A stretch of DNA of 64,000 nucleotides from Nipponacmea schrenckii (taxonomy: Eukaryota; Mollusca; Gastropoda; Lottiidae). The stretch covers positions 20,437,023 to 20,501,022 of the forward strand of contig CM060200.1 of NCBI GenBank assembly GCA_030562195.1. The letters run 5' to 3'. Made by a program: the position numbers and the translations under genes. Of the stretch, positions 1 to 10,951 are shown piece after piece (the stretch's first letter is position 1; each line of letters opens with the position of its first letter). Under the pieces are notes generated by a model. It did not search any database. It was not told the origin of the DNA and saw only the letters and a program-made list of their open reading frames with translations.

Positions 1-88
1 TGAATTTAGCAGAAGTCAGATTTAACTTTTTTGTATAAAAATTAGGAATTGGGAATGAATATATAGCAGAAGTCAGATTTACTTTTTT
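1..88. repeat. Tandem repeat (~57 bp unit), left flank of retrotransposon
   Basis: Two copies of a unit beginning GCAGAAGTCAGATTTA start at about 9 and 66, a spacing of 57 bp. The second copy is interrupted at 88/89 by the retrotransposon. The same unit resumes on the other side of the element at 6786-7000, so the element split an existing minisatellite-like array. Confidence 0.75.
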
Positions 89-304
89 GTCACCCTCCTT
101 CCCCCACTGAAATAAGAAGACTCATTTGAAGGAAACATGTCAATTTATTAAATAATTGACGCATATAACTAATTACATAAATAACATATTAATAACAACT
201 ATTTGTACAAAAATTGAGTACAAGTTCACAAACCATGTGAAAATAACATAGACCAGAATAACTACCAACACTTGTGTAGGGGCTTAAAAAACAAACATGA
301 CGCC
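89..304 (-). repeat. Split direct repeat B2 (3' end of retrotransposon)
   Basis: 216 bp matching B1 (501-716) with one visible difference near 289 (A here, G in B1). It forms the 3' terminus of the element on the minus strand. About 50 bp of unique G-rich sequence (305-354) separates it from A2. Confidence 0.9.
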
Positions 305-354
305 GCCTAAAGCATAATTACAGTATCACAGCAGTGGCCAGGGGGAGGAGGGAG

Positions 355-495
355 GGCAACACGATTAGAATAAACTTAATTCCAAAAGTATGGACGTAGG
401 TAAGTGTACGGCTGACTGTGAACTTCTGGAATGACACACCACGTGATATTCCAGCCAGTCAGCGCCACAAAAGTCATTATCTGCAATAATGTTTA
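355..495 (-). repeat. Split direct repeat A2
   Basis: 141 bp matching A1 (6645-6785) with one visible mismatch (CCAGCC here, CCCGCC in A1). It lies between B1 and B2. The A2/B1 junction (TTTGT, 496-500) should resemble the junction of the circular intermediate. Confidence 0.9.
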
Positions 496-500
496 TTTGT

Positions 501-716
501 GTCACCCTCCTTCCCCCACTGAAATAAGAAGACTCATTTGAAGGAAACATGTCAATTTATTAAATAATTGACGCATATAACTAATTACATAAATAACATA
601 TTAATAACAACTATTTGTACAAAAATTGAGTACAAGTTCACAAACCATGTGAAAATAACATAGACCAGAATAACTACCAACACTTGTGTAGGGGCTTAAG
701 AAACAAACATGACGCC
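501..716 (-). repeat. Split direct repeat B1
   Basis: 216-bp copy of B2, starting GTCACCCTCC and ending GACGCC. It lies downstream of the ORFs on the minus strand. Confidence 0.9.
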
Positions 717-1312
717 AAGCGCATTTGATATTACAATAAGATCAAATGACTGGCCCCACACAAGAGAAGAACCTTCAAATGAGTCCCTAGTAGAACACAC
801 GTCATTTAAACAATGTAAATGTGACATTGCTGGCAAAAACATTAGAACGGGAAAGAAATCAAAACTACTTATGGACGAAAGATACTAAAGTACATAGATG
901 GCACATAAATAACAAAAGGTAAAATAAATGAAATAAATAGTAACGACGTATGTATGACAATAAGGCACAAATATGCAAATAAAAATCTCAACAAATATTG
1001 AATTAAACAAGAGTATGAACAATAGCAAAAACAAACAGTGATCTGCATCAAGTACTTATAAACAATAAATAATCAATTTTAGTGACCAACACAGTATGAC
1101 TAGGAAAAGTACACAGAATGACCAATAATGGCAAAATTAGACAAGGTGAACCAACATACCAAGGCAAAGCAAGAGGTCGATGAAACAAAACTAAACCAGT
1201 CTACACTGACAAATAGCAGAGTCTCACCCACCCAGGACAAAACCAAGGGATGTCAATCCAACTGAATGACAAAAACCAAGGGATGTCAATCCAACTGAAT
1301 GGAGTTTAGACT
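717..1312 (-). other. Untranslated 3' part of retrotransposon
   Basis: No credible ORF. It holds a short tandem duplication: AACCAAGGGATGTCAATCCA occurs at 1241 and again at 1275, a 34-bp period. It separates the recombinase gene from repeat B1. Confidence 0.6.
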
Positions 1313-1372
1313 ATGTGGTAACACGAGTATTTAAACTAGGAAGACGGATATATGATAAAAAGGCACTACTTT

Positions 1373-2353
1373 TCATCTGCCTAACCGCCTAATGGTATCC
1401 TCAGGAATACCTTGTAAATAAGCAGACGTAGCTGCACCAATTCTAAACGAATGTAATTTGTAACGACCAGCTTCTAGACCCAAAAATGCAATTAAACATG
1501 ACAATTTAGTTTGGACAAAAGAATACGTAACTGGAAAATTTGATAAAAATTGAAACAATGGACCATCTGCATGAGGGACGGCATACAAATATCTTTTCAC
1601 TGCACAAGGTGCACAAATTTCCATGGAGGAAGAGCATAGGCAGGGAATCAGAAGTTTAACTGGTTCCTGCAAGTTGGCTTTATGTTTATAATGAAACATT
1701 GATATTTCCATTTCAGATAAAGTTGAATTAACAAAAATAAATCTAACATTTTTAAATTGTACCACCTCTGATGCTGACGCTCTCGTCTTGACAACTAATT
1801 CACCCAATCGGAAAAACCCAGCAAAGGCTAAAGTAAACAGTGTTTTTAATAAAATTTGGTCAGTGAGCAAAGAAATGACATGGGGAATAGCATTCAATAA
1901 TCTAATGAGCAAAGGTTTTGTAATAGGCAAACGTGACTCGGCAGGAGCTTGTAATCTACGAGCTCCTTTGATTAAATTTTTAACAAGGAAAGTACTTTCG
2001 CAATCAGAAAAACCGAGTGATTTTTGAACAAAGGATAAAACAGATGCATGTAAGGATATTGTAGCAGGTGCAAAACCAACCTCAAAAAGGTGAGCTAGAA
2101 AATTGACAACAACAATAGGTGGAATAGGAAATACTGGCATCAAGGCAGAGGAGTTGCAAAAGTCAATAAAACGAGACCAAGATCTAGCATAAATAGCTTG
2201 TGAATTTGCTGTCAGAGCATGACCCATGAGATGTAAAGCTGTAGTACTGATAGTTATATGTTCAGACGAAGCTCTGGAGAGATTACTTGCGGCAGTTGGT
2301 CCAACCAAGGGGCATGACGATGAGCTTCCTGAAACATAAAACGTGACAAACAA
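1373..2353 (-). pseudogene. Tyrosine recombinase of retrotransposon, truncated before catalytic Tyr
   Basis: The 326-residue ORF shows a SAM-like N-terminal core-binding region and a catalytic domain. Visible catalytic residues are the first Arg in FFRLGELV (about residue 182) and the H-x-x-R box in LHSFRIGAA (His about 301, Arg about 304). The reading frame ends in TGA at 1373-1375, right after IRRLGR. The family normally continues with a Trp and then the nucleophilic Tyr. In the next frame downstream the expected continuation, including a Tyr codon, is visible at about 1340-1375. A single-base loss near 1375 therefore removed the active-site Tyr. The 5' end overlaps the RT/RNase H ORF by about 100 bp, as is usual in this family. 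Integrase-like function is inferred lost. Confidence 0.88.
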
Positions 2354-3788
2354 TCAGCTACTACGTTATGTTTACCAGGTATATGTTTTGAACGAATGAA
2401 AATATTGTAGCGTAGAGATATCAAGACGAGACGTCGTACAAGTGGCATCAGAGACGCAGAACGAGAGGTAGCTTTATTAATCACATAAACAACGCATTCA
2501 TTATCAGAAAATATTAATATTTTGTGATTACGAAAGAGTGGACCCCAGTGTTCAAATGCCAAAACAATTGGAAGCAACTCCATAAAGTTAATGCTATAAT
2601 CTTTTTGTACAGGGGACCACCCACCCACAATCCAGTGAGAACCAAACACTGCTGCATAACCCTTAGATTTAGCTGCATCAGTATATAATTTCAATGAATC
2701 AGATGTAAGCCAATCATCACGTAAAAACAAACAACGTCCATTAAAGCTCTCCATGAATTGCATCCAGGCCCGTAAATCCAATCTCGCAGCATTATTTAAA
2801 CGAATTTTGTAGTGTGGTTTTTCTACACCAATAGTCAGGTCATACAAACGACGAAGGAATGTTCTGCCAGGAACGACCACTAATGTTGCGAAATTAAGGA
2901 GACCGAGAACAGATTGCAATTCACGCAAAGTTACTTTCTTCCGATTGTGAATATCATGCAGAGCCTTGTTTATTTTAGCAAGTTTCTCATGAGGTAAGCG
3001 TATTTCCATCGCAATTGAATCAATTTCAATGCCATAAATTGTCAAAGTGGTACAAGGCAAAATAGTTTTAGAAGCCTTAATTGGAATACCAAGATAAATA
3101 CTTAACTCCAAAAAGGAATTTAATGAATTCAGACACTGGGAAGATTCAGCAGGCCCCGCAAAGAAAAAGTCATCAATCATATGGCTAAGAGATGCATGAA
3201 ATTTTGTTTCCATTATCCAATGTAGGGCCGAACTGAATCTTTCAAAAGTCTGACAACTCATACTTAAGCCCATGGGAAGGCACATATCAGCAAAGTAAAA
3301 AAGTTGGTTATCAATAGAAACAGAAAACCCCAATAACTCATAATCATCAGGATAAATTTGGGGAGTAACCTGTACGCATCCTGGATATCAGCTTTTGCCA
3401 TCAAAGCACCCTTTCCCATAGACTTAACAATACACACTACATCATCAATAGAATCGTAATGGACATTTGTGAACTCCTCGGGAATATTAGCATTAATCGA
3501 ATCATAAGGAGGAAAGGAAAGATCATGAATTAACCGAAAGCTTCCTTTCTCCTGTTTAGGAATAACACCCAAGGGTGAACAACGTAAATTTGCAAACGGT
3601 GGAACAACAAAAGGCCCCATAACACGACCATGAGAGAGTTCGTTGTTAACTTTTTGAATCAACATATCTAAATTTTGAGAACAAGACTCGTGATTTTTTG
3701 AGACAGAAAATGTGCGAACACCATTATAGGGAATGTGAAACCCGCGGGGAAAAACCCTCAAATAAATACTGTGATTCCTGTGGATCAT
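2254..3788 (-). pseudogene. Reverse transcriptase / RNase H of retrotransposon, frameshifted
   Basis: Two ORFs in different frames together make one RT-RNase H protein. The upstream part (3788 to about 3358) has the finger region, with SPLGVIPKQ, RLIHDLSF and KADIQDAYR motifs. The downstream part (3333-2254) has the palm with LPMGLSMS, the active-site IDDF at about 3167-3175 in place of YMDD, and then an RNase H domain with TDAA, MELL, FSDNE and NVVADCLSR supplying the D-E-D-D residues. The frame changes in a run of A and T at about 3354-3360, where the sequence looks one base short or two long. This is a real lesion or a sequencing indel. The 3' end overlaps the recombinase ORF. Confidence 0.88.
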
Positions 3789-3811
3789 ACCCCACTAAAC
3801 ATTGACTAAGT

Positions 3812-5041
3812 TTACTTGGATTTATTGGTGTTGGTACTTGATTTGTTGGGCAAACCGGTGCGACGAAATGAATACCGTGAAGCCACTGTTTGGGCTGGAG
3901 GAGGAATTTGCTGCCCTGTCTGCAAAGCATTATCAAGAGGGGGTGGAATCGCAGTCGCAGTCTGACTAGCCGACGTACGAGAGCGACGAGCATAGCAATT
4001 CAATACAGAGTGATTAAATCCGCAACGAGTGCACTCATGCAAAAATCTACAATTTGGCCAACTACAGCCTTGTGGCGAATTGAATTAAAAACAAGTTCGA
4101 TTACGAGGTTGTGGTCGATTAAAACGATTTCCCGAAGAGTTCTGAGTTTTAGTTATAAGTGAACTTTTTGAACCATGGATGGTGGCCGCTTGGAGCCACA
4201 ACTCGGGGTGAATATGGTTCCAAGGCAAAAGCTTGGATTGACGCAAAGAACGAAATTGCGAATCAAAAAAATGAAACGCATTATTGCCAAAATTTTGAGC
4301 CATATCTGCAACGATGGATGAGTAAGCCAAAAGGTGTGAAATTTCAAGAGGATACTTTTGGACGTAGATATCCATAAAAATATCAAAGGCCTTGCGCCAA
4401 ACTGTATAAGATAACTGTTTAGATTTTTGTGGGGTAGATGAAAGCTTGATGATTGAATCATCCTTATCGATGACGTCAATGGAGAGGTTGCTTTTGGCAG
4501 TACCCTGTAGCAGTGTGCAAAATTCCAGAAAACGATGAGACCAAATGTCTTGCTTCAACTTATCAGACACATGTAGAGAAATATGGATCCCGTCATTTAA
4601 ATTAACACTGGAAGCTGAGAAAGGAGTACCTGCTAATGGAAACAGTTGAGCAGTATCAAATGCTAAAACACTGGTTGTAGCCGTAGTTGGCACAGCATTG
4701 CTGGAAATGGAAGCCGATGTTGTACCGGTAGCAGTTGTTGGCACAGCATTGCTTGAAATGAACGCAGCTGGGCTGGAAATGGAAGCAGTTGTAGTAGAAA
4801 ACCCTGGAATGTTAGTGCTTGGAGAAGGAGCTGAAGCACTGGAAAGTAAAGAAGCATCTAACGAACTGGAAGATGGACCAGCAACAGTTGAGGTAACATC
4901 CAGTGCAGACAACACTAAACGCCTTTTGATTAATTTATCTATCAGGATATTAGTCAGTCGGTCTTCTGCTGTAGTTGGAAGAAGGCCAACATCTTCTTCC
5001 ACAGCATCCTTTTGTAAAGAATCATGTGTCCTCTTCGGCAT
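3812..5041 (-). pseudogene. Gag-like protein of retrotransposon, split by an in-frame stop
   Basis: Translation most likely starts at the Met of MPKRTHDS (5041); the frame is open upstream to 5101. The N-terminal third is Ser/Thr/Ala/Pro-rich with a short repeated segment (SSNAVPTTAT twice; about 51-bp DNA repeat near 4687 and 4738). A more conserved alpha-helical region follows. At 4085-4087 a TAA stop interrupts the frame, and the same frame resumes at once with a CCCH-like Cys/His cluster and then CTRCGFNHSVLNC (C-x2-C-x3-H-x4-C), a zinc-finger arrangement typical of Gag proteins in DIRS/Ngaro elements. The stop falls in the first zinc finger. The frame ends at 3812, just ahead of the RT ORF. 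Confidence 0.75.
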
Positions 5042-5059
5042 ACTAAAATAAAAGTAGGA

Positions 5060-5846
5060 TCGTGAAAGAAAGTGACAAAGCAACTGAACTAAATATTGCA
5101 CTTAAAACAATGCAGGCTCCACACATAAAGGAGGACCGGCAAATGACTAACAAGGCACAGAAATTAAGGAATGGCTCACAACCAGAGTAAGCACCACAAT
5201 TAAAAATCCCAAATATAGGATGCACAAGTGGATTCAACCTTGACAAATTTAAGAATAATCTTCAGTGATAAAAGATATGAACAAGCTTACAACCTGTGTA
5301 AGCACCATAAAGATAAAAACAAGGTTACAACCTGTGTAAGCACCATAAAGATAAAAACAAGGTTACAACCTGTGTAAGCACCATAAAGATATAAACAAGC
5401 TACAACCGGTGTAAGCACCATAAAGATATAAAACTTCTTACAACCCGTGTAAGCACCACACACTAGAAAGGTACCAAAACATGGCACACAAGGAATTATT
5501 GCATGTCACAAAAACAAGGACAAGCAAGATACTAAAACCGATTAAAGCACGAGCTCCGACCACGTGTGGAGAACAGAAACGAGTAGGCCTAATTTGATGT
5601 GAAGAGACAACAATTGTCAACGGTTGGGAAGCATCTTTCCCAACAGAAAATATACGTACCTAACGTTTACAATATTAGCGCAAATTCTCAAATATCAACC
5701 AATGTATGTACATCTAAATATCAACCAATGTGAGTAACAAACAACGAATCTACGTAACCTCAACGTTTTTACAGAGTGAAAAAATATTTGTAACAGGAAC
5801 CAAAAACATTACGCATGCGCGACCAGCCTGTTCGTACAAACCAAGA
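5060..5846 (-). other. Spacer between SGNH and Gag ORFs of the retrotransposon
   Basis: Non-coding spacer dominated by the 38-bp tandem array at 5289-5460. The small ORFs here are short and built from the repeat, and its period is not a multiple of three. No gene is supported. Confidence 0.5.
5171..5460. repeat. 38-bp tandem repeat array inside retrotransposon
   Basis: The unit begins ACAACCTGTGTAAGCACCAT and continues AAAGATAAAAACAAGGTT. Consecutive starts at 5289 and 5327 give a 38-bp period. There are about five copies to 5460, the later ones diverged, and a further degenerate copy at about 5174-5200 (ACAACCAGAGTAAGCACCAC). It lies between the SGNH and Gag ORFs. A leader or regulatory role is possible but not shown. 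Confidence 0.85.
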
Positions 5847-6503
5847 TTATTCGGCCTTTACAAAATACCAATTTAGATGGCGCAAAACGGCATCTCGAAC
5901 TGACTTCAAAAACAAAGGATAACCGACGGCATCCGACAAATGGATTCCATCCGAACTATAAGGGTCCTTCACGGGATTGAACAAACCTGCCCGATGCTTC
6001 CAGAAGTTCACAGACGATTTATTATCACACTCGGTCGCGAGTAACAAATTGGTTTCAACTATCTTTGAGTTATAACCGGGAAAAGGTTCCACTTTTCGGG
6101 GCAGAAGTTGAGAAATTATGATAACTTTTGGGTTACAACGATAAAAAATAGCGTCTGAATATAAAAATAACTCCCGAACAAAATCCTGAGGGGTACAGTT
6201 TACGTCTGCTAAATCATTCGATCCTAAATGCAGATACACCACGTCGACCGCAGCAAACTTGTCAAATGACCTAGATATCCGATCATGTGGATCGGAAATA
6301 AGGCGCAAACCACCATACCCATGAAGTTTAACCGAACACAATTTAGAATCAAGACCCAAGTTTGGACTATTAACTGTTTCCAGAAAACTTCCCAGTCTTT
6401 TTATATAAGACGTACCAAATATGAAAACACGAACGGGTTCACGAACTGGCACCGAAGTCATAGACCAGTAAGGGTGTGCACTGTACAAACATGATTCGGC
6501 CAT
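5847..6503 (-). CDS. SGNH/GDSL-type hydrolase encoded by the retrotransposon
   Basis: The frame is open from 6632; the Met of MAESCLYS at 6503 is the more plausible start, giving about 218 residues. The four SGNH blocks are present in order: FGTSYI (block I, nucleophile Ser), HGYGGLRL (block II, Gly), LHLGSNDL (block III, Asn), and SSDGIHLSD (block V, Asp and His). SGNH family members are esterases or lipases. Hydrolase ORFs have been described in some Ngaro and other retrotransposons, with unknown role. Here it is the first ORF after the 5' repeat A1, ahead of Gag. It has no visible frameshift or stop, unlike the other three ORFs. Confidence 0.82.
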   Translation of the reverse strand: MAESCLYSAHPYWSMTSVPVREPVRVFIFGTSYIKRLGSFLETVNSPNLGLDSKLCSVKLHGYGGLRLISDPHDRISRSFDKFAAVDVVYLHLGSNDLADVNCTPQDFVRELFLYSDAIFYRCNPKVIIISQLLPRKVEPFPGYNSKIVETNLLLATECDNKSSVNFWKHRAGLFNPVKDPYSSDGIHLSDAVGYPLFLKSVRDAVLRHLNWYFVKAE

Positions 6504-6644
6504 TGTATCGTGAAAGACACAAACTAGCCTACACAATTCCAACCAAAAACACGTATCAGACCACAAATTAAAACTCGTGAAGCGGATAAAAACAAACCCG
6601 ATACCGTACACCGTCACAACAAGGCGAAACAAAGGAAGACAACA

Positions 6645-6785
6645 GGCAACACGATTAGAATAAACTTAATTCCAAAAGTATGGACGTAGGTAAGTGTACG
6701 GCTGACTGTGAACTTCTGGAATGACACACCACGTGATATTCCCGCCAGTCAGCGCCACAAAAGTCATTATCTGCAATAATGTTTA
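6645..6785 (-). repeat. Split direct repeat A1 (5' end of retrotransposon)
   Basis: 141 bp nearly identical to A2 (355-495). It begins the element on the minus strand and is followed directly by the SGNH ORF. Confidence 0.9.
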
Positions 6786-7000
6786 CTTTTTTGTAAGAAA
6801 ATGGGGAATTACAAATAAATCTAAATATAAGCTTATGTCAACAGAAGTCAGATTATACTTTTTTGTATGAAAATTAGGAATTGGGAATGAATATATAGCA
6901 GAAGTCAGATTTACTTGTTTGTATGAAAATGGGGAATTACAAATAAATCTAAATATATGTAACAGAAGCTAGACTTTACTTTTTTTGTATGAAAATCTCA
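6786..7000. repeat. Tandem repeat (~57 bp unit), right flank of retrotransposon
   Basis: Continuation of the array seen at 1-88: CAGAAGTCAGATT starts near 6842 and 6899 (57-bp spacing), with a diverged copy at about 6963. The first partial copy joins directly to the element end. Confidence 0.75.
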
Positions 7001-9805
7001 ATATTAACACAAACTAGATTTTAAAACTTTTCAAATCAAAAATGGACTTCATTGTGTTAGATTATAAGCTAGTTATATCCAATTTAATACATCTAGACTA
7101 TCTCTACAAGAATTTCTGTTTCTGATTTCCTACACACTATCTTTTGGTAAAAAACTGGTCTAAGGTCAAGGTTTGTATAACTATAATAAGTTATTTTGTA
7201 AGATATCACATTGTTTATCAACAGTTTCCACCAATTCTATCAAGTGGTGTATTTTATCTTAGTTTTTACACTAACTCTAGACTTTATCTTCTGCTAGCAT
7301 GGTGAAAAACAGATGGACTGGTGTCTGACTCAGCCAGATTTTCAACTTCTTTTATTCAACATTCTTCATCATTATTAAGCACAGTTCACACTGCTGTTTA
7401 TGGAAGTTAGATTTTCTTTTGCATTTTGCTCTCTAGCATTGCTCATATTGAGGAAGCCCATTGCTCTGTAAAGACTTTAAAAAATTTCTATTGATTAAAA
7501 TGAAGTGAAGGGAGTATTTGTTCTAGAAATAATTTGATAGATATTTCAAGATGAACTTTACTTTAAATGCATAGCTCTGAATAAAACAATTTCAAAAAAG
7601 ATTGTTCGATGGAAGGTAAAGCATTTCAGACCTTAAAACAATGTATTAGGAAGTAGAAAGTAGTATAACATTTTAAATTGCTATTGAAATTGAATCCATT
7701 TTATGTGGTTTTCAATATCTTCAATGTTTCAGTGGTATTTTTATATGAAATATGCAGAAAATGATACTTGGACATTCCAGTACAAGATTCTGTAAAAATA
7801 AGAATTTATGATTCTGAAGAAATTTTATGAAACTAACTACTAATAACAGAAATATTTTGGGTGTTACTGGTAATGTTTGTACTTTGATTCATCAATATTA
7901 TTATACTAATAAACCACTTCAACTATTTCCTTTATTTTCATTCATTAAAACAATTCAATTATTGTTTACATCCAATGTGTTTCAATTAACTTATGTCAGT
8001 TTTTATGGTTGATTTCTCAAGGAGAACTGTAGAATTTATCAAATCAATACCCTTCGCAGAAACTTTACATATATTCTAGACCAAGTGTTACCATTATTAG
8101 ATGTGTTACAAAGCAGTTAAAAATTAAGCACCAAGTATATTTTCAGATATGCACTGTATAATGCTTGCAATATGAAGATCTCTCGTAATCTTTTGTTTAC
8201 TTGCCACATTGGACACAAAATTTCTTATCCACAAATTAATTCTTAATTAACATTTCCATTTAGAATTTCATACAAAAATAGCATTATAAGTAGTTGACAA
8301 ACCCAATCACAGAGTTACATCACAATGAAGTGTTCTTTTGAAATGAACTTTCTTTGCATCATCAGCAACACCCTACCCTGTTGTAGCAAACAGCACTTAA
8401 ATATTACTGGAAGCTCAAGTTCAACTTTCTGTTACAATTTATAAAAATTGATAACAAATTCTTAAAGACGCCCTTGACTTAATGAAGCAACCGTTAAATT
8501 TCAAGTTGTAAGTGATTGAAACTTCATCTGTAGTTTATTACAATTAATTATTATCTTGTATCTATGTGGAATTAAAGCTTTATTGAATTATTAGGCAGGT
8601 GCAGATAACATTATGTATACTTCTGTAAATTGTCTTGATTACATGCAAACGTCTGGTTGTAGGGCCGACACAATCAGTATAATTGTGCAGCATGTGGAAG
8701 ACATTTTGCAAAAAAAACTACATCCTAATATAATCATTTAAACTGAAGTGCATGCATTAAAACTTACAATTACTGTTGAAAACACCAGGCACAAACTTTG
8801 TGTATTTCATCATCAGTTTATGTTCTTAAGGTCTTCCTAATTTGGTGACAATTTCACTTTATAAGTGTGTGTCTGGTTATTCAAGATTCAACAGAAATTG
8901 TAATGAAATGTTTACAGGTGATTAGTTGTTTCTACTGGATAATAGTGATTGAAGGGATGTTTTTCCATCTGGTTGTAAGAAGAAGTGCACCATGTGGAAA
9001 GATACTTGAGATACAGATTATTGTACTTCAGGCCAGTGTAAAGTAAATTCATTTGAGCTGGAGACCAAATATATACCAACAATTCCATGGCCTTGTGATT
9101 GACTGCTTTATTTTCCTTGATATTGTTGCACTTTTTGATAAGCTTGGATGATTTGCTTAAGAACTTTTCACTGGTCATCATATTTCTACTGTTAAAGTGC
9201 ACTTTCCCGCTTTGTTTAAATGGATTTAATACCAGTACTTGGTTGAAATCAAGTTATTTTAGTTCTAGCTTCTATTGTTTGTGTTGAGAGAATGATCTTT
9301 TGGAATCATACAATAATCAAAGAAATATTTTGCTTTGGACTACATACAAGAAAATAGTTGAAATTCCATTTTACCACAGAGAAAATGATCTTTCCAGAAT
9401 TTCACAGAACAATGTTCTTCCTGATTCCTGTAAATGTCATCGGTTGACTAAGTGTAATTTATGGTATTTTTAAATTTGGAATTACTTATTATGATTGGCT
9501 GATAAGCCTGGTAAACAAGAAAGTGAATTTTATATACTACACTAATTGGATTAAGGAAAGCATGAAATTCATGAAATATCTTGTGTACCTGCATATTTTT
9601 GTGTGTCTGCTCACCAGATGTGCAATCAGCAGGAATCTTGTGTGTGGCTGAGAAATGAATATTTTGGTATAGATCTTAAACATCTCTCCTCACATTACAA
9701 TATAACTTACACAGCTAACTTAACTTGTAATCTAGGTGTAACTCTTAATAGATTGGGATACCTACAGCAAATTTAGTTTACAACTAGGTCAGTTAGTATA
9801 ATATT
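7001..9805. other. AT-rich non-coding DNA, no gene recognised
   Basis: Read on both strands. Only short ORFs without recognisable motifs are present. It lies upstream of the first FAK exon found, so it may include 5' untranslated exons, intron or promoter, but I cannot identify any. Confidence 0.5.
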
Positions 9806-10951
9806 CAAATACTGTTTTTAGGATTTAAATATTGCAATTTTGGATAGAATCTCTAATGTAGTGCACTAGTGTAAGTAAACATAGTATTACTTGATTTTCT
9901 AGAGTCAGATGATGGAACAGTTGCTATCAAATTCAACAGGAAAACCTTTAGTCTTGCAAATATAATGATGGACTTAACTGCCAAGTTTATGATGGCCAAT
10001 TTCACTTGCTAAGATTAAGGTTTCAAACTTATGCTAAGTATGTGAAGGACTGTTTGGTCCTTAACTATGCTTAATAACCAAGGGACTTTGATAAATTTTA
10101 CAAGTCACAATGCAAGTATTGAATTCTGTTTCTATAATTTAGAGTTATCAGTTAGTCTCTTGCCTGCAACTACAACTAGCTTGCTTAACAGGGAAGTAAG
10201 ATGTCTATGTTTGATTTCAACATTACATTAAATCTTCACCTGGGTTGTAAAATCCAATCTCTGGAGAATCTGAAAGGTGAATTAATCTGGTTGTCATGGT
10301 AATAGAATCTGATTGTCCTAGCAATGTTTTTTCCTGCAGGAAAAGCTGTTAAAAGAGTTTGTCTGCAATGTGATTCCATTGAGAAATTTGATAGCATTGT
10401 TCTAGTCTGTATATTGTTTATTGTTATTTCTGGTCTGTTTTATATTCAAGAAATCAGGAAGAAGCAGAGGGTATCTTTGTTGCTGTCTTTTTTCCCAATA
10501 AAAGTTCTTGATAGAGAACTCCTTGATGACTTGATCTGATAAGATTGAAAATCTCGTCTCCAAGCTTATTGTATTGAAGGAGATAAAAGGTTTCTTTGCC
10601 ATTGTGACTCTCTTGACTGGATGATGCACAACACAATTACACTCAAAGTATTTGATGCAGGTCTATTCCATAGAAATATTCATAAAGAAAACTCAACCTA
10701 CAACTGAAATCTATTCAAAACACAAGTCATTGCATATACTGTAAAACGCAAGTCAATTCATATACTGTATGCATACATACAGAATAAAATAACTATTTCA
10801 TAGAATTGAGGATGTAACTATTTTCCTTTTTTTAAGAATATGGATTTAAATCATAGTATATGAAAAAAAAACCTAGATTTCATCAACAAAATATATTGAA
10901 ATATGAATTATAAGCAATTGTAGTGACATATATTAAGGATGTCCCTCTGTG
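9806..10951. repeat. 1,146-bp segment duplicated across the N gap (first copy)
   Basis: Starts CAAATACTGTTTTTAGGATT and ends GATGTCCCTCTGTG at the gap edge. The sequence after the gap (11452-12597) repeats it at a constant offset of 1,646 (1,146 + 500). All compared stretches are identical, including three small ORFs. Most likely an unmerged overlap of contig ends, not a biological duplication. No gene is recognised in it. Confidence 0.9.

Larger units (their letters stand above)
89..6785 (-). mobile_element. Ngaro/DIRS-type tyrosine-recombinase retrotransposon with split direct repeats
   Basis: On the minus strand the order is repeat A1 (6785-6645), ORFs, repeat B1 (716-501), A2 (495-355), B2 (304-89). 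This A1-ORFs-B1-A2-B2 layout is the split direct repeat structure typical of Ngaro/PAT-like elements, not the inverted termini of DIRS1. ORFs in order: SGNH hydrolase (6503-5847), Gag-like (5041-3812), RT/RNase H (about 3788-2254), tyrosine recombinase (2353-1373). The family replicates by reverse transcription and integrates a circular intermediate with its recombinase rather than an integrase. Length is 6,697 bp. The 13-bp sequence TTTACTTTTTTGT is found at both edges (78-90 and 6782-6794). This copy is probably non-autonomous: Gag has an in-frame stop, RT has a frameshift, and the recombinase is frameshifted before its catalytic Tyr. Confidence 0.9.

Noticed and set aside
4159..5051. Plus-strand ORFs of 72 and 117 residues over Gag
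   Set aside because: Shadows of the minus-strand Gag frame; composition mirrors its Ser/Thr/Ala-rich repeat.
5289..5460. Regular repeats that could be taken for a CRISPR array
   Set aside because: Units abut with no unique spacers, inside a eukaryotic retrotransposon.
8912..9202. 96-residue minus-strand ORF
   Set aside because: No recognisable domain, no splice partners; consistent with chance in AT-rich DNA.
10324..10539. 71-residue hydrophobic ORF, seen again at 11970-12185
   Set aside because: Two identical copies look like conservation, but they lie in the artefactual duplication. No motif, splice context or family match.
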